A stretch of DNA of 64,000 nt from Prionace glauca (GCA_037974335.1 CM075733.1:40389959-40453958); one strand, 5' to 3'. Shown: positions 22,535 to 36,222, counted from the stretch's first letter. The notes: a model not told the origin generated them from the sequence alone. Made by a program: numbers and translations.

Positions 22535-22858
22535 AGGGGCGACACAGTGGTTAGCACTGCTGCCTCACAGCGCCAGGGACCCGGGTTCAATTCGCGGCTT
22601 GGATCACTGTCTGTGTGGAGTTTTTATGTTCTCCCCACATCTGCATGGATTTCCTCTGGGTATTCCAGTTTCTTCCCACAGTTCAAAGATGTACTGGCAT
22701 GGCTTGGCCATGCTAAATTGCCTCTTAGTGTCCAGCTAGGGTAGACTAGCTAGGGTAAATGCATGGGATTGTGGGGACACGATCTGGGTGGAATTGTGGT
22801 CAGTGCAGACTTGATGGGCTGAATAGCTTCCTTCTGCACTGCAGGATTCTATGATTCT
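22535..22858 (+). repeat. Type-1 tRNA-headed SINE, full length
   Basis: Well-kept head (GCGACACAGTGGTTAGCACT, CCGGGTTCAATTCGCGG), body, and tail ending GGATTCTATGATTCTA. Confidence 0.92.
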
Positions 22859-23585
22859 AAAGCTATTTCTTCTGAATGGTGGTCACCTTCCAAGACACTG
22901 TAGACTTTGGAACAGTTCCTACACATTGGAGGTAACTAATGTAACCCCATAAAGTTGAAATTATCGACCAGTCAGCCCAACATTGGTAGCGGTGAAAATT
23001 CTAGAACCCATTATTAAAGATTTTACAGCAAAACACTGACAGGATTGGACAGAGTCAGCATGGATTTATGAAAGGGAAAGTCATGCTTGACAAATCTACT
23101 GGAATTCTTTGAGGACGTAACTAGGAGTTGATGAGGGGGAGCTAGTGGTTGGTTTATTTGGGCTTTCAGAAGGCTTCTGACAAGTCCTGAGATTAGCATG
23201 TAAAATTAAAGTGCATCAGATTGGGGGTTGTGTATTGAGATGGAGAGAAAACTGGTTTGCAGACAAAAAAGAAGAGTAGGAATGAACGGTCTTTTCCCAA
23301 ATGGCAGGCAGTGACTAGTGGGGTACTACAGGGATATATAAATGATTAGATGAGGGAGCTAAATGTAAAATCTCCAAATTTGCAAATGACACAAAGCTGG
23401 GTGGGAGGGTGAAGATGCAGAGAGCCTTCAGTGTGATTTGGACAAGTTGAGTGAGTGGGCAACTGAATGGCAGGTGCAGTATAATTTGGATATATGTGAG
23501 GTTGTCCATTTAGGTAGTAAAAACAGGAAGGCAGATTACCATCTGAGTGGCCATAAATTAGGACAGGGTAGTTCTTTTCACGTGC

Positions 23586-23909
23586 CCGAGTATAATGAAC
23601 TCAAATTAACTTAGGGACAAATTAAGGAGGGGCAGCCCTCCAAAAAAGAAGGGGGGACGGCCCGAACAGAAACCAGAAGTCCAAAGGAAACTTAAAACAT
23701 TAAATCAAAATGTGATTATAAAGGTCTGTAACACACACCAGCCCCTGCGGTGCCCAGCGGGCACGGAAGGCAGCAACTGCGACCATGGACACCGCATGCT
23801 CCCTCTCCAGGGACACATGGCTGCGAACGTAGCCACGGTAGAGGGGCAGGCAGTTGGGATGGACGGCTCCGTTGATCGCCCGCTGCCTGGACCTATTGAT
23901 GGTACGTCT
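23586..23909 (-). other. Unclassified insert with a short terminal coding-like frame
   Basis: GC-richer than its surroundings. On the minus strand a frame reads NRSRQRAINGAVHPNCLPLY and then VSLEREHAVSMVAVAAFRA, ending YNHILI and a stop at 23712-23714. It lies immediately 3' of the family A LINE copy. I do not recognise the family; it could be the 3' end of another repeat or a processed fragment. Confidence 0.45.
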
Positions 23910-24501
23910 CATAAGAACATAAGAAATAGGAGCAGGAGTAGGCCATCTAGCCCTTCGAGCCTGCCCCGCCATTCAATAAGATCATGGCTGATCTGTCGGG
24001 GCTCAGTTCCACCTTCCCGCCCTCTCCCCATAACCCTTAATCCCCTCTCTTATCAAAAACCCATCTACCCGCTTCTTAAAAATATTTAGCGAGGCAGCCT
24101 CCACCACTTCAACGGGCAGAGAATTCCAGAGATTCACCACCCTTTGAGTGAAGAAGTTCCTTCTCAACTCTGTTCTAAACCGCCTCCCCTTTATCTTGAG
24201 GCTGTGCCCCCTAGTCCTACTGTCTTTTTTGAGCAGGAAGAGTCTCTCCACCTCTATCCTATCCATCCCATTCATCATCTTATACGTCTCAATGAGATCT
24301 CCCCTCATTCTTCTAAACTCTAACGAGTACAAGCCTAGTTTATTCAGCCTCTCCTCATAGCTCAATCCCCTCAACTCTGGTATCAGCCTAGTAAACCTCC
24401 TCTGCACTCCCTCCAGGGCCAAAATATCCTTGCGCAGGTGCAGCGCCCAAAACTGCACACAGTACTCCAGCTGCGGCCTCACCAATGCCCTATACAGCTG
24501 C
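23910..24501 (-). repeat. CR1-like family A LINE, 3' 0.59 kb
   Basis: Minus-strand copy whose tail CATAAGAACATAAGAAATAG is at the left. The frame has LEYCVQFWALHLRKDILALE through to NLWNSLPVEVVEAASLNIFK. It is truncated near TATACAGCTGC and nested in an older LINE. Confidence 0.92.
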
Positions 24502-25225
24502 CAGGCTCTTCATTTTTTTTTTGTGCAACGAGACCTGGGTATCCATGTATACCAGTCACTGAATGTAGGCACACAGATGCAGCAGGCAATAAGAAGAACA
24601 ATGTAAAAAACGTATGTTGGCCTTCATTGCAAGACAATTAGAATACAGGAGCAGAGACATATCGATGCAATTATACTGGGCCTTGATGAGGCCACATCTG
24701 GAATATTGTGTGCAGTTTTGGTCTCCTTATTTGAGGAAGGATGTTCTTGCTCGAGAGAGAATGCAGAGAAGCTTTACCAGAATGATTCTAGGGATGGCAG
24801 TATGAGGAGAGATTGGAGTGGGTTAGAATGTATTCACTTGAGTTCAAATGAATGAGGAGGGATGTAAAATTCTAACACAACTAGATAGGGTAGATGCAAA
24901 AAGCATATTCCTGATGGTAGGAGTGTCCAGAACCAGGGGTCACAGTCTGAGAATACAGTGTACGCAGTTTAGGACAGAGATGAGGAAAGATTTCTTCACG
25001 CAGAGAGCAGTCAGCCTGTGAAATTCACAACCACAGAAAGTTGTTGAGGCCAAAATATTGTACATTTTCAAGAAACTGTTAGATATAGCTCTTGAGGAGA
25101 AGAGGATCAAAGGATTTGGTAGGGGAGAGGGAGCAGAAAGATGGCAGCATCAGGCTACTGAGTTTGATTATCAGCCATGATCATAATGAATCCTCCTGCT
25201 CCTATGTTCTGTGTTTCTAAGAATT

Positions 25226-27299
25226 GACAAGCAAACAAAATGTTAATGGTCCTTGTATCTTTTGCAAACTAAAAGGCAATGGTTAAGTGGTTGCTTCCAT
25301 GTCCTTAATATTTAAACAAAACTAGCAATTACAAAAAGGGTGCATCAACATTCTAGGCATCATAACAGCAGATAATTCAGCCTGTAAAAGGGAACACCAG
25401 CCCCAACGTGATGTTCTATTAGGTGAAGCTAAGGATGTAAAGTAGTTCTTTAGATGTTTAAGACCAACTTTGATTAAAAGGCAGACTTAGCACCTTGACA
25501 TTTCTTGATGTCAAGTTGCCATACAAATGGAAGTGGTCATTAGCAAACATTGGGTCTGTCAAAAAGAGGATTGTTCTTTGATAATCTACTTCCTCACGGC
25601 CTGGAATAGTGTTCCTGCCAAAAACTGAGCTGAATTTTGGTTAGGTTGCCATCCTCAGCTTCAATGTCAGGTCAGGGCCTGGGAAGTGGACATGGTATCA
25701 CCTTCCCAGAGATGGCCAATTAAGTCACTGCCTCCGGTAGCACTATCCAATTAAGGACCAGACAAGGGAAGCAGGTCGTCTAATAGGAGGGCCCACAACA
25801 ATGTTGAAGCTTGGTAGCCTCAGTGGGACAGGCAGGCATGGCTGCGATTCTGTCCAGTGCAATGAGTCAAAACATCAGGCAGAATGTTCCCGGTCCTGGG
25901 GAGGTGGTTTAGTCAGCAGAACTGGAAGCAAAACCAAGGTTAGTGCCAGGAACTGCCTCCAGTTAAATCCCTGGCTCAGTCTGCCCACCATCAGGAAAAC
26001 CCCAGCAACACTGTCACCTTTCAGTATTTTAGTACCTTAATTGGCCAAATTGGCTGCCCGCCACTGCCAGTTTTTGCCATGTTCACCCCACCTCTGGTAA
26101 GATTGCTGAGGTTGGAACATTTCAAGTGGTTGGCCTGACGAGCTATTATACATCTTACTGCCTTCTAAACAGCCTCCCTAGGACTGGGAAAATTCTGTCT
26201 GGTGTTTTGACTCATTGCACTGAACAGAAGTGCATAAAATATGGAGCAATGATTTCTGTCAGCCAACAGCACGTGTGGCCCAACCATTTTAATATTATCA
26301 CTGCCTCTAGTTAAGGGGTTAAATTGGCAATGGACTGGAGGGGTATGCGTTATACCCTTATTTTAATCAACTCCCAACATTCAAAGGGCATTATAAATCA
26401 AAGTATGGTGATTAGAGTTTGACGTTAAATCTTTCAGGTAATTATAGTCCATCAAACCGATATGTCGATAACCATGTTAGAAACTACATAAGGAGTGACT
26501 GGGGTGGGAGAGAGGGTGTGTGCGCAAGGGTTGCAAGGTGAATTTTCAGGCCTCCCCACCTGGGGGATCTGGACAATGACACCTGGAATACACAGCGGTC
26601 AATGACCTATTGTACCATTGCTCCTGTTGCCACACGGACAGTGACTGAAGCTGGGAACTGAAGAGGAAGCTGTAGTCAGGTTCATCATGTTTGAGCCTAG
26701 ATGGAGAAGTGCTTCCCCTGCCTTGATAACCCCAGCCTGAGCAACTCCAATTCCTTAGCCCCACTCAATGGGGCAAAAAGGAGTCATGAACGAAAGAAGG
26801 TACGCCATGAATAAGGCCCAGTAACTCCAATGATGAAAGGCATTTTAAAAGATACGACTTGTGAATTGGCGATATGCTATTACTTTCAATCTGATGAGGG
26901 CAATAAATCTATTGGATTTCTTTCAGTGATACAGATGAATTTTCAGCCATTGTATGGAAAGGATAACAGCAACACTTATTCAAACCTATGCTGAACTCAA
27001 TTAAGCCCAGAGATACTGGATTGGGTCAATGAAACTATTATACCACAGGCGACAAGCCAATTATTATTTTTTTTTCCTGCCACAATATCATGTCATCAAA
27101 TTGGGAAAAATTTTAATTTGGAGTGGGCTTTCAGTGGAAAGCTATACCAGTGAGTAGATTTCCAGTCATGACATTCTTATTGAGGGCTTGGGCTCCTTTT
27201 TAGGCTAATCAAAGAACCTCTCCAGTCTTCAGACCAACTAAAAATGCTTCTGCCTAGGAGGAAAAGCACAATAGTCTTCTCAAGGCTCAGTGTTTAGCG
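25226..27299. other. PTGFRN intron 1, unassigned
   Basis: No recognised repeat. About 25640-26340 is GC-richer, with phrases such as GGCCAATTAAGTCACTGCC, and could be another decayed elasmobranch repeat; this is a guess. Confidence 0.3.
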
Positions 27300-27475
27300 T
27301 AGAATCATAGAATCCCTACAGTGCAGAAAAGGGCCATTTGGCCCATTGAGCCTGCACTGACAACAATCCCACCTAGGCCCTATTCCCATAACCCCACGTA
27401 CTTAATATGCTAATGACCCTGATACTAAGGGGCAATTGTGCATGACTAGACAACCTAATCCGCACATGTTTGTGC
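27300..27475 (-). repeat. Type-1 SINE, 5'-truncated
   Basis: Tail and body only: AGAATCATAGAATCCCTACA, CCTGCACTGACAACAATCCC. It lacks the tRNA-like head. Confidence 0.85.
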
Positions 27476-29820
27476 GGGTTAGGTTTGACATTCCTCATTT
27501 TCTTTTGGTGGGTGTCTCGTCTGCCTGACTAATCTTCCAGGTCAATATTGACTCAGACCCTGATCGAATAAGTATTTTGCTGTGTTGAAATTCACCGTTT
27601 TGATGGACAAGTAGGGTCAAAACTCACAGTGGTCTCTGACCATGCATATCTTCATTACTTAAATGAAATGTAATTCTACCAAGCTGCATGACAAAACCAT
27701 CTGGTGTAAATATGAAGTGGTGGAATACTGAAAAAAAAAGTAACCTAATATGGACTTGAGTCACATTGCAAATATTACTTGCTTTGTTCCCATGTTCCTA
27801 GCACACCCTCCCCCCCCGCCCCATTGTTCTCATCAGATTCCCATATTCAAGAGGACGTTTTTGCAAATACTGTATGTGGGGTGACTAGTAACTATTGAAG
27901 CCATTCAGCAACTGCAAAGAGTCAGTAGCTTACAGAAGGAGTTAGATTAGATTTTCTGATGGCCAGCAACAAAGATGGAATCTTCTCCCCATTCCTTTCA
28001 GTGCTTCCTGTTTTCTACATTGCCTACAGAAACTTGATTATCAAAAATGCAAGTTTTAAGGAATAAAATTTACTTAAACTGATCCTAAAGCCAAGTGATG
28101 TATGTGCCACATGTAACTATTAAGAACTCATTGCTATCTGAATTTTATATTTAATGACCCAAAAATTAATGACCAGATAATAACTAGGCCGCAAAAAGCA
28201 TCCACAATAGGTTTTCATTTTATGCAAGTCAAGAGCTTCACAATGCTTGTACCAAGTCCCCATTTCACAGCATTGAAATCATGTATCAAAACTAAAACAG
28301 GAGCTACAGAATGATTCAACAACATAGTGCTAAAAAGATGCCTCTGGCAATTAACATTTAACAATTCTTTATTCTCTAAGTAAGTATAGTGATGTTATTG
28401 AAACTGAAATTATTTTGCCATTTCCATATCTTGTATAGATCAGATTACGTTACTCACACACTTGCAAGTCACTACATGTAAACAGATGACTCCAAACATC
28501 TGCCCAAAGAGGGTGAAAGCTATTAATCATATCTTCATTTAACTGTATTTCCTGAAGCACCAGTGTAATTTTGCATAAGTGAGCAGCTGGAATAGAAGAT
28601 CTCAGGAACAATTGCTAGCACTGAATCATCCAGATAAAGAATATAATCACTCCTTTCTTCCAAATCAAGAAATTCATCAAGCAGCCTCCATACAGCTCTT
28701 AAAATGAAAACAGGACTAAGTGTTTCCTCAGTTGTATTTGGTCTGGATCTCGTTGCCCAATGCATTCCCCCTTTCCCCCCACCCTTACCTCCCGCCCATC
28801 CCAAATCTCTCGAAGGTGCTCTCATTTACCCACCCAGTTGTTCAATGCGATTCTGCTACTCCTTTTAGGGTCTTTCTGTCGGCTCAACATGGGAGTTGAG
28901 TTTCAGTGCTATTCCCTCTTTTATTGCCCTTCTCCAAAGTAACATTGAGGAAAGCCATTAGATACATTTTGTTTCATCTCACCCAGCAAGATCCACAAGT
29001 CATTCTGGTGTTACAGTTTTACTTCCTTTCGTCTCTATGCATGTCTATTATTCATGCGGAATTACATGCCATAAAAGTCCCTATTTCTAGTTTGAACCCA
29101 CGTGTTCTATTTTTGCAATTTAGTATGAAGTAACTTTTCAAGTTACGTACCCGTTAAAACCTCCTACATCTTTACAATTATCTTTCAAACCCTCTCTCCA
29201 GACTGAAAAACATACCTGGTGTTGGCAACTAAACATGAGGGCCATTTCTGAAATGCCTCCAGCAACTGAAAGTCTAACTCACTTGTCCATGATGAGAACT
29301 GGGTGCAGTACTGATTTAAGGTGCAGTGTAACATAAATCAGCCCTATCTAGTTGCATCACTCTTACTCAGCATGATATACAGCAGAAAGATGATAACGAG
29401 ACCGGGATGGAATTTTCTTTTACATTTCAGTTAAGAAATTAATGTTTCTTGAAAATTGTGGCATTCTTGGGATTCTCACATGACAATTTTGAGGAAGTTT
29501 GAGTAATTTCAAGGATTGCTCCATCTGCACATCATGATCCGGCACTGAGTCAGGATGGTATGCAAAAGAGAAATTGGCACTTGAGGCATATTTGGAGCAA
29601 AATGGGTGAAATATAACCCTAATGAAGAGGCCTGGCGTCAGTATGAACAAAGGTTAGTAATATGGCTGGAAGAGAATAAAACAGGAGACAAGGACAAAGT
29701 AAATGTTTTGTTCGCCAGATGCTTTTGAAGTGCAGGTTAACTACCCTTTCCGTACATCTGAAAACTGAACACGGCCAAAAACAGAGTGTTTTTGAAAAGT
29801 TATGCAGTTCATTTGTATGT
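27476..29820. other. PTGFRN intron 1, unassigned
   Basis: No recognised repeat or coding motif. The short open frames here look like chance. Confidence 0.4.
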
Positions 29821-30582
29821 TAATAAAGATATAAGAACTAGGAACAGGAGTAGGCCACTCAAGCCTGCTCTGCCATTCAATAAGATCATGGCTGATGTCT
29901 TTGCGGACTCAGCTCCACTTACCTGCCCACTCATCATAACCCTTAACTCATTTAATGTTCAAAAATTTATCTTTCCTTGCCTCTAAAAGATTCAATGAGG
30001 TAGCCTCAACTGCTTCACTGGGCAGGGAATTCCACAGATTCACAACCCTGTGTGTGAAGTTCCTCCTCAACTCAGTCCTAAATCTGCTTCCCCTTATTTT
30101 GAGATCCCTGGTTCTAGTTTCACCTTCCAGTGGAAACAACTTTCTATCTTATCGATTCCCTTCATAATCTTATATGTTTCTATAAGATCTCCCCTCATTC
30201 TTCTGAATTCCAATGAGTATAGTCCCCGTCTAGTCAGTCTCTCCTCATAAGCCAACCCTCTCAACTCCGGAATCAACCTAGTGAATCTCCTCTGCTCCCC
30301 CTGCAGTGCCAGTATATCCTTTCTCAAGCAAGGAGACCAAAACTGTACACAGTGCTCCAGGTACAGCCTCACCAGCATCTTATACAGCTGCAACATAACC
30401 TTGCTGTTTTTAAACTCCATCCCTCTAGCAATGAAGGACAAAATTCCATTTGCTTTCCTAATAACCTGCTGCACCTGCAAACCAACTCCTTGTGATTCTT
30501 GCACAAGGACACCCAGGTCGCAGTGCAGAGCAGCATGCTGTAATTGTTTACCATTTAAATAATAGTCCATTTTGCTGTTATT

Positions 30583-30738
30583 GCACATGTGACAGTAATA
30601 AATCATGTCAAAAGAATCCCTGCAGTGCAGAAGAGGCCATTCAGCCATTCGAGTCTGCACTGACTATCTGACAGAGCATCTTACCCTGGCCCTCCCCCCA
30701 CTCTATCCCACAACCTCATATTTACCCCACTAATCCAT
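30583..30738 (-). repeat. Nested SINE fragment plus a short LINE-end stub
   Basis: GAATCCCTGCAGTGCAGAAG to CCCACTAATCCATC is a type-1 SINE tail. The preceding ACATGTGACAGTAATAAATC equals the 3' end of the Rex/L2-like LINE at 16.4 kb. The host LINE resumes at ATGGATGACCTCACATTTAC. Confidence 0.7.
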
Positions 30739-31791
30739 CAAAATGGATGACCTCACATTTACCAACATTGTACGCCATCTGCCAGATTCTCACCCATTCA
30801 TTTAGATTATCTATATCCCTTTGCAGACTTTCAGCATCCTCTGCACACTGTTCCGCCATCCATCTTAGTGTCATCTGCAAATTTTATCACACTACACTTA
30901 GTCCCCAACTCCAAACCATCTTTGTAAATCGTAAATAATTTCAGTCCCAACACTGATCCCTGAGGCACATCACTAGTCCTTGTCACCAAACAGAAAAACA
31001 CCCATTTATCCCCACTCTTTGCTTTCTGTTAATTAATCGATCCTCTATCCATGCTAATACATTACCCATGATACTGTGCACCTTTATCTTATGTAGTAGT
31101 CTTTGGTGCGGCACCCTATCAAATGCCTTCTGGAAATCCAGATACACCACATCCACAGGTTCCCCATTGTCCACTGCGCGCATGTAACGTTCTCAAAGAA
31201 TTCTATCAAATTAGTCAGACATGACCTGCTCTTCATGAACCCATGCTGCGTCTTACCAATGGGACAATTTACATCCAGATGTTTCACTATTTCTTCCTTG
31301 ATGATAGATTCAAGCATTTTCCCTACTATAGAAGTTAAGCTAACCAGCCTACAGTTACCTGCTTTTTGCCTATCTCCTTTTTTTTTTAAAAACAGTGGCG
31401 TCACATTTGCTGTTTTTCAATCTGCGGGAAAACCCCAGAGTCCAGTGAATTTTGGTAAATTACCACTGGTGCATTTACTATTTCTCCCACCATCTCTTTT
31501 AGTACCCTGGGATGCATTCCATCAGGACCAGGAGACTTGTCTACTTTTAGTCCAATTAACTCACCCACTGTCTCTTTCACGATAATAATAGTTTCTAGGT
31601 TCTCATCTGCCATAGCCTTCCTTTCATCAATTTTTGGCATGTTATTTGTGTCTTCCACTGTGAAGACCGACAAAATATCTGTTCAATGCCTCATGCGTTT
31701 TCTCATTTCCAGTTATTACATCCCCCTTCTCATCCTCTAAAGAAAAACCACTCTTTTTCGTTTTATATATTTGTAGACACTTTTGCTATCT

Positions 31792-32332
31792 AGAACATAG
31801 AACATTGAAAAACCACAGCACAAACAGACCCTACAGCCCAGAAGTTGTGCCAAACATATGCCTTTCTACCAAGCTTACCTATAACCCTCTATCTTACTAC
31901 GTCCCATGTACTTATCCAAAAGTCTCTCAAAAGACCCTATCGAGTCCACCTCCACCACCACCGCTGGTAGCCAATTCCACGCACCCACCACCATCTGAGT
32001 GAAAAACTTACCCCTGACATCTCCTCTGTACCTACCCCCCAGCACCTTAAGCCTGTGTCCTCTTGTGGCAGCCATTTCAGCCCTGGGAAAAAGCCTCTGA
32101 GAATCCACATGATCAATATCTCTCACCATCTTATACACCTCTATCAGGTCACCTCTCATCCCTCGTCTCTCTAAGGAGCTCTCTCAATCTATCCTCATAA
32201 GGCATGCCACCCAATCCAGGCAACATCCTTGTAAATCTTGTCTGCAGCCTTTCTATGGCTTCCACATCCTTCCTGTAATGAGGCGACCAGAACTGAGCGG
32301 AGTACTCCAAGTGAGGTCTGACCAGCCGTCTG
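31792..32332 (-). repeat. CR1-like family B-related LINE, 3' end, nested
   Basis: Tail TAGAACATAGAACATTG at the left. The minus-strand frame reads MRGDLIEVYKMVRDIDHVDS and TQMVVGAWNWLPAVVVEVDS. The host LINE sequence TTTGCTATC is at its left and TTTTTATATTCTGAGC at its right. Confidence 0.85.
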
Positions 32333-32515
32333 TTTTTATATTCTGAGCTAATTTATTCTCATAATCTGTCTTACTTTTCTTTACAGCTTTTTAACATGGC
32401 TTCCTGTTGACCTTTAAAGATTTCCCAGTCCTCTTGGTTCCCATTAATCTTTGCCACTTTGTATGCATTTTCTTTCAATCTGACACCGTCCTTTATTTCT
32501 TAAGATATCCTACGT

Positions 32516-33654
32516 GCAGCATTATATTACAGATGTAAGAAGCGTTATAAGGTAAGAAGCAAGCAGAGAAAGATTCGGTAAATGGAGAAACTACCTTGTG
32601 TTTGTAGGCTTAGATTGTTGTAATGCAAGTTGGCCTAGTGGGTATACATTAGATCTGAAACCAAAATGTAACCAGCCCAAAGGGTTTCAGATAAAGGATA
32701 CTTAGCCTGTAAGCATTTAACCAATGTTGCCTGTGAAACCCCAGTATTATAAAATACACATATGTTAATCAAATTCTGGATTCTGACCGAGAAAAAGATT
32801 GCACTGATATTTATGTTCAAAAGTGCTAAGTCTGTGGGAAAGTTGGTGCTATCAAGATGGTATGCAGCAGAGGTAACTGTAATGCTCAGGGTTACAAGGC
32901 AGCACCAAGTCACAGTCATGCACTAGGATAAAGTTGTGGGAGGTCTAAGGCTAGTTCAGGGATCCTTGAACACACAGGAGAAATATGGAAACAGAAACAG
33001 AAAGTGATGTTATCAAGTAGAAAGGTCAAGAGTTCCACAAGAGCAAGAGGAACAGCACATGGACGAAGAGAATAAGAGGGTTGAAGATACAATTCCAGTG
33101 CCTCCAGTAAAAGCAAATATCGGAGATTCACAACTTACATTCACCAGAGATACAGCTGCAATGTCTGTTATCTCCAAAGAACATAGAAGAAAACCCTAAA
33201 TTACATTCTCTTATGCAAAATCAGTATGAAGCTGATTATTATTGCAACAATAATATTCCTGTTACGTTAGGGTGGAATATGAAGAAGCATCCCATTACTT
33301 GCCATATGAAGTAGTAGGAGGGAATGAAGCCTCCCTGAATGGAAATGTTTTGACTTACGATATGGTTAAACTGGGCCAAGTTCTTTTACAGTAGGGATCA
33401 GGAAGTCATTTCACTGGGGAAGTGTTGAGAGAGCACAAAATAAACTTTGGCCGGGAGGACCAAATGATAAACATAGCCATCAGTACAATATTAAGCACAA
33501 TTTAGCAGATCATGCTAATATGAATGCAGCTCAAGATTTCCTGTGACCACTGATTCACTGGTCACTTAGTTAACTGGGAGTTACTTCACATACACAAAGG
33601 ACATGTCAGAGTAAGATGGTGATGAAACCCACAAGGATGTGCTGCTCAGTAAAA
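32516..33654. other. PTGFRN intron 1, unassigned
   Basis: No clear feature. The part after about 33140 may belong to the degraded Gypsy-like remnant to its right. Confidence 0.3.
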
Positions 33655-33935
33655 TGCTGAGGCACCGCGGTTAGCACTGCTGCCTCACAGTGCCAGGGAC
33701 TCAGGTTTGATTCCTGGCTTGGGTCACTGTCTGTGCGGAGTCTGCATGGGTTTCCTCCAATTTCCTCCCACAGTCTGAAACAGATGCTGGTTAGGTGCAT
33801 TGTTCATGCTGAATTCTCCCTCAATGTACCTGAACAGGTGCCGGAGTGTGGTGGCTAGGGGATTTTCACAGTAATTTCATTGCAGTGTTAATGTAAGCCT
33901 CCTTGTGACACAAGTAAATAAATTTTAAATTTAAA
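33655..33935 (+). repeat. Type-2 tRNA-headed SINE
   Basis: Head GCACCGCGGTTAGCACTGCT, box B-like GGTTTGATTCCTGG, and type-2 tail GGGGATTTTCACAGTAATTT, GTTAATGTAAGCC, AAGTAAATAAATTTTAA. Confidence 0.9.
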
Positions 33936-34099
33936 CTGAAGACCATGGTGATGACAAATTGCAGGAGTGGTTCAGACATAGAAATCAACTGAGTGCACAT
34001 CACGACTGTCTCCTATAAGTCATTATTCCACCAAGTTTTAGAATAAGATTGTTTGCAAGCACACAGAGAGGTAAACAGTAGCAAGAAGCTACTTTAGGT

Positions 34100-34890
34100 A
34101 TTCAACAGTAGATGAAGGTATTAAGAAATTGGTGAGTAGTATGCCTTGGAATGAGAAATTATTCAACCAAGTCTCTTTTTCTTTCACGGGCAAATACAAG
34201 GAAACTGTGGGAATGAGTACATATCAATGAATTTGAAATCATTAGGCAGTTGTTCCTTGCTTTTGTTGACAGCTATAGCATGTGGGTCTGTGACCAATAT
34301 AAGTGCCAAAATTATTGCTATTTTGGGAGATTGAATTGCAACTTATGAGCTGCCAGAGGTGGTGGTGTCAGATAACGGTCCATTGTTTATGTCACACTCC
34401 AATGTCATCAGCCAGCATTGAATGATGCTGCAGAATGAATTTCACTGATCATGAAGAGATCTTTGCAAGGTGATGAGCTAGACTGCAATTTCCCTCTCTT
34501 CAATATACCAGACTATTTTCTGTTCCCTTATAGATTAACCTCAGTCTATAACGGGTTGTGCACCTTATAAGTTAGCATTTAAACATGCTCCAAGGACAAG
34601 TTTGAGTTTGCTCAAGTCTAACACCAGTAGCAAACATAGGGAAAAGCAAGACAAAATGAAGATGAATCATGAAACCTGAAGAGATCAGAGTTGGTTAATA
34701 GGTCATGGTGAAAACCCAAGGTAATAACGGTGGTGATTGGAGTTGTTGTAAAGAGACCAGATGCTTTTACAGATTTAGTGAAGTTTAGAGGAAGACTACA
34801 TCAGTATCATGTAGATTTGCTTGAAAAGAGGAAATCCGACAAAGGGGAAGCAGGAGAAACATCCTCCAGTCCAAAATACATTTACAATGC
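34100..34890 (+). mobile_element. Ty3/Gypsy-like fossil fragment (integrase region)
   Basis: Remnant of an LTR retrotransposon. Only the integrase core is recognisable, around 34260-34400, with traces of a downstream region at about 34740-34830. No LTRs were found around it. It is old and broken in several places. Confidence 0.55.
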
Positions 34891-35354
34891 AAACTGAAGT
34901 CAGAAAGCAAGTCGGGGTCTTTGGTTGGGACAGTGGCATTGATCAATGGAATTGATAGTCAAAGTTCAGGTCTAATACAGTCAGAGAAACAAGGAGGTAC
35001 TTAAGCAGAAAAGATGCCAGACTGATTATTGAAAGTATGTAGGAAGGAAGAAAAAAGTTATTCTTTTCATTATTTCTTCAAGAATGAAGATATTTTTGTT
35101 AAACACATACTGGTGTTAAGAAAAAACATTTTAACATGTGAATTACTCTGATAGTATCCGTCAGTAGCGCTTTGGTTGAGAGTACAGAAAAAACAAGTAT
35201 ACAAACAAATCCATTAAATTTCAGGTATTGATATCAATTTATTCATACTGTATTCTGTGATAATATGTGCCTGCACCATTTTACATCAGTAATGTTCAAG
35301 TTCTTTTTAAATGGGGGGCATAGTATTTTCCAAGATATCAGCATTTTGTTATAT

Positions 35355-36080
35355 TGCGTGTTGGGGAGGTGTAAATAAAAGTTGGTTCAATAATGACTGC
35401 CTGCAGCTGAGTATGTGTTCATCTGCAATAAACAATGCCAAGTTATTTATATAAATTAAAAGCAGTATTATTCTCAACGTATAGCCCTGAGGTACTTCAC
35501 TCAGAACAATTCTCTCAAACCCCCATTCTGGCAACTCCTCCTGCAATCATTTCCTACTCCTCAAACAAGCCATACCCAGATGTACCCTAAATCTCCACTG
35601 CTTTAGAAGTAAACACTTGCAGAACAGTTATGGAAAGCCTTTTCAAGGTTGAGAGATGCCACAACATGGGACTATTCATAAATGGGTTGACAGTTGTTGT
35701 AAAGAAGTCATATAGGAACATGCTTACTACATCCACGTTGACTGCTGTTTACTAGATTGCGGTTGTACAGATGATGCTCACGTTTACTCCTGATAATTCT
35801 ATTTTGTTACGTGAAATGGAAACAAGACTCGTGGGTCTTTAATTGCTTCTGCCGGCTGCCACCTTTTCAAATACGGGCACCACTCTGATACTTTTTTTAA
35901 TGCCCAATGGTTCCTGTCAATGACAGCAGATGTGTTCACTGATTGCTTCAAATTCTCCAGGATAAATATCACCCATCCCTGAGGAATTATTTGTTTTGAG
36001 GCCAAATAATCTGTCTAGAACTTTTAAGCTTATTTATTGCAGATATTGATTTTACTTTTGTTATCGTTGGTTGGGAGCGC
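35355..36080 (-). repeat. Ancient CR1-like LINE remnant
   Basis: Minus-strand traces of reverse transcriptase: SEVPQGYTLRIILLLIYINN (family [20 protein letters not shown]), and further right a decayed version of the VPVFKKG region. Very diverged. Confidence 0.6.
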
Positions 36081-36222
36081 TACGCTGCGTTTATCTTCCC
36101 TTGTAATCATTCATAGGAGAAGGGGGAGTGGTGGGGTGGGGGAGAGAAAGAGACACACACCATTAACAGCAATACCCAAAGGATTGCAGCAACAGTGGCA
36201 GAATTCTGAAGAGAAACACCAT

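Larger units (their letters stand above)
22880..25225 (+). repeat. Old CR1-like LINE, split by a composite insertion
   Basis: Plus-strand reverse transcriptase remnant. The first part (22880-23585) shows traces of CAGCATGGATTTATGAAAGG (QHGFMKG), a decayed FQKAF box, and FANDTKLGG (decayed FADDT). The second part (24510-25225) resumes at GTGCAACGAGACCTGGGTAT with ALMRPHLEYCVQFWSPYLRK and ends CTCCTGCTCCTATGTTCT. Between them lies an insertion at 23586-24509. Confidence 0.75.
29821..32515 (-). repeat. Older family A-like CR1 LINE with nested insertions
   Basis: Minus-strand copy with a diverged tail, ATATAAGAACTAGGAACAGG. In the usual order it shows NLWNSLPSEAVEATSLNLLE, RRFTRLIPELRGLAYEERL, FQKAFDRVPH, GKTQHGFMKSRSCLTNLIEF, and LKVDKSPGPDGMHPRVLKEM. 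It is broken into several frames and interrupted by a SINE piece (30605-30738) and a family B LINE end (31792-32332). Its 5' end lies at about 32515. Confidence 0.85.
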
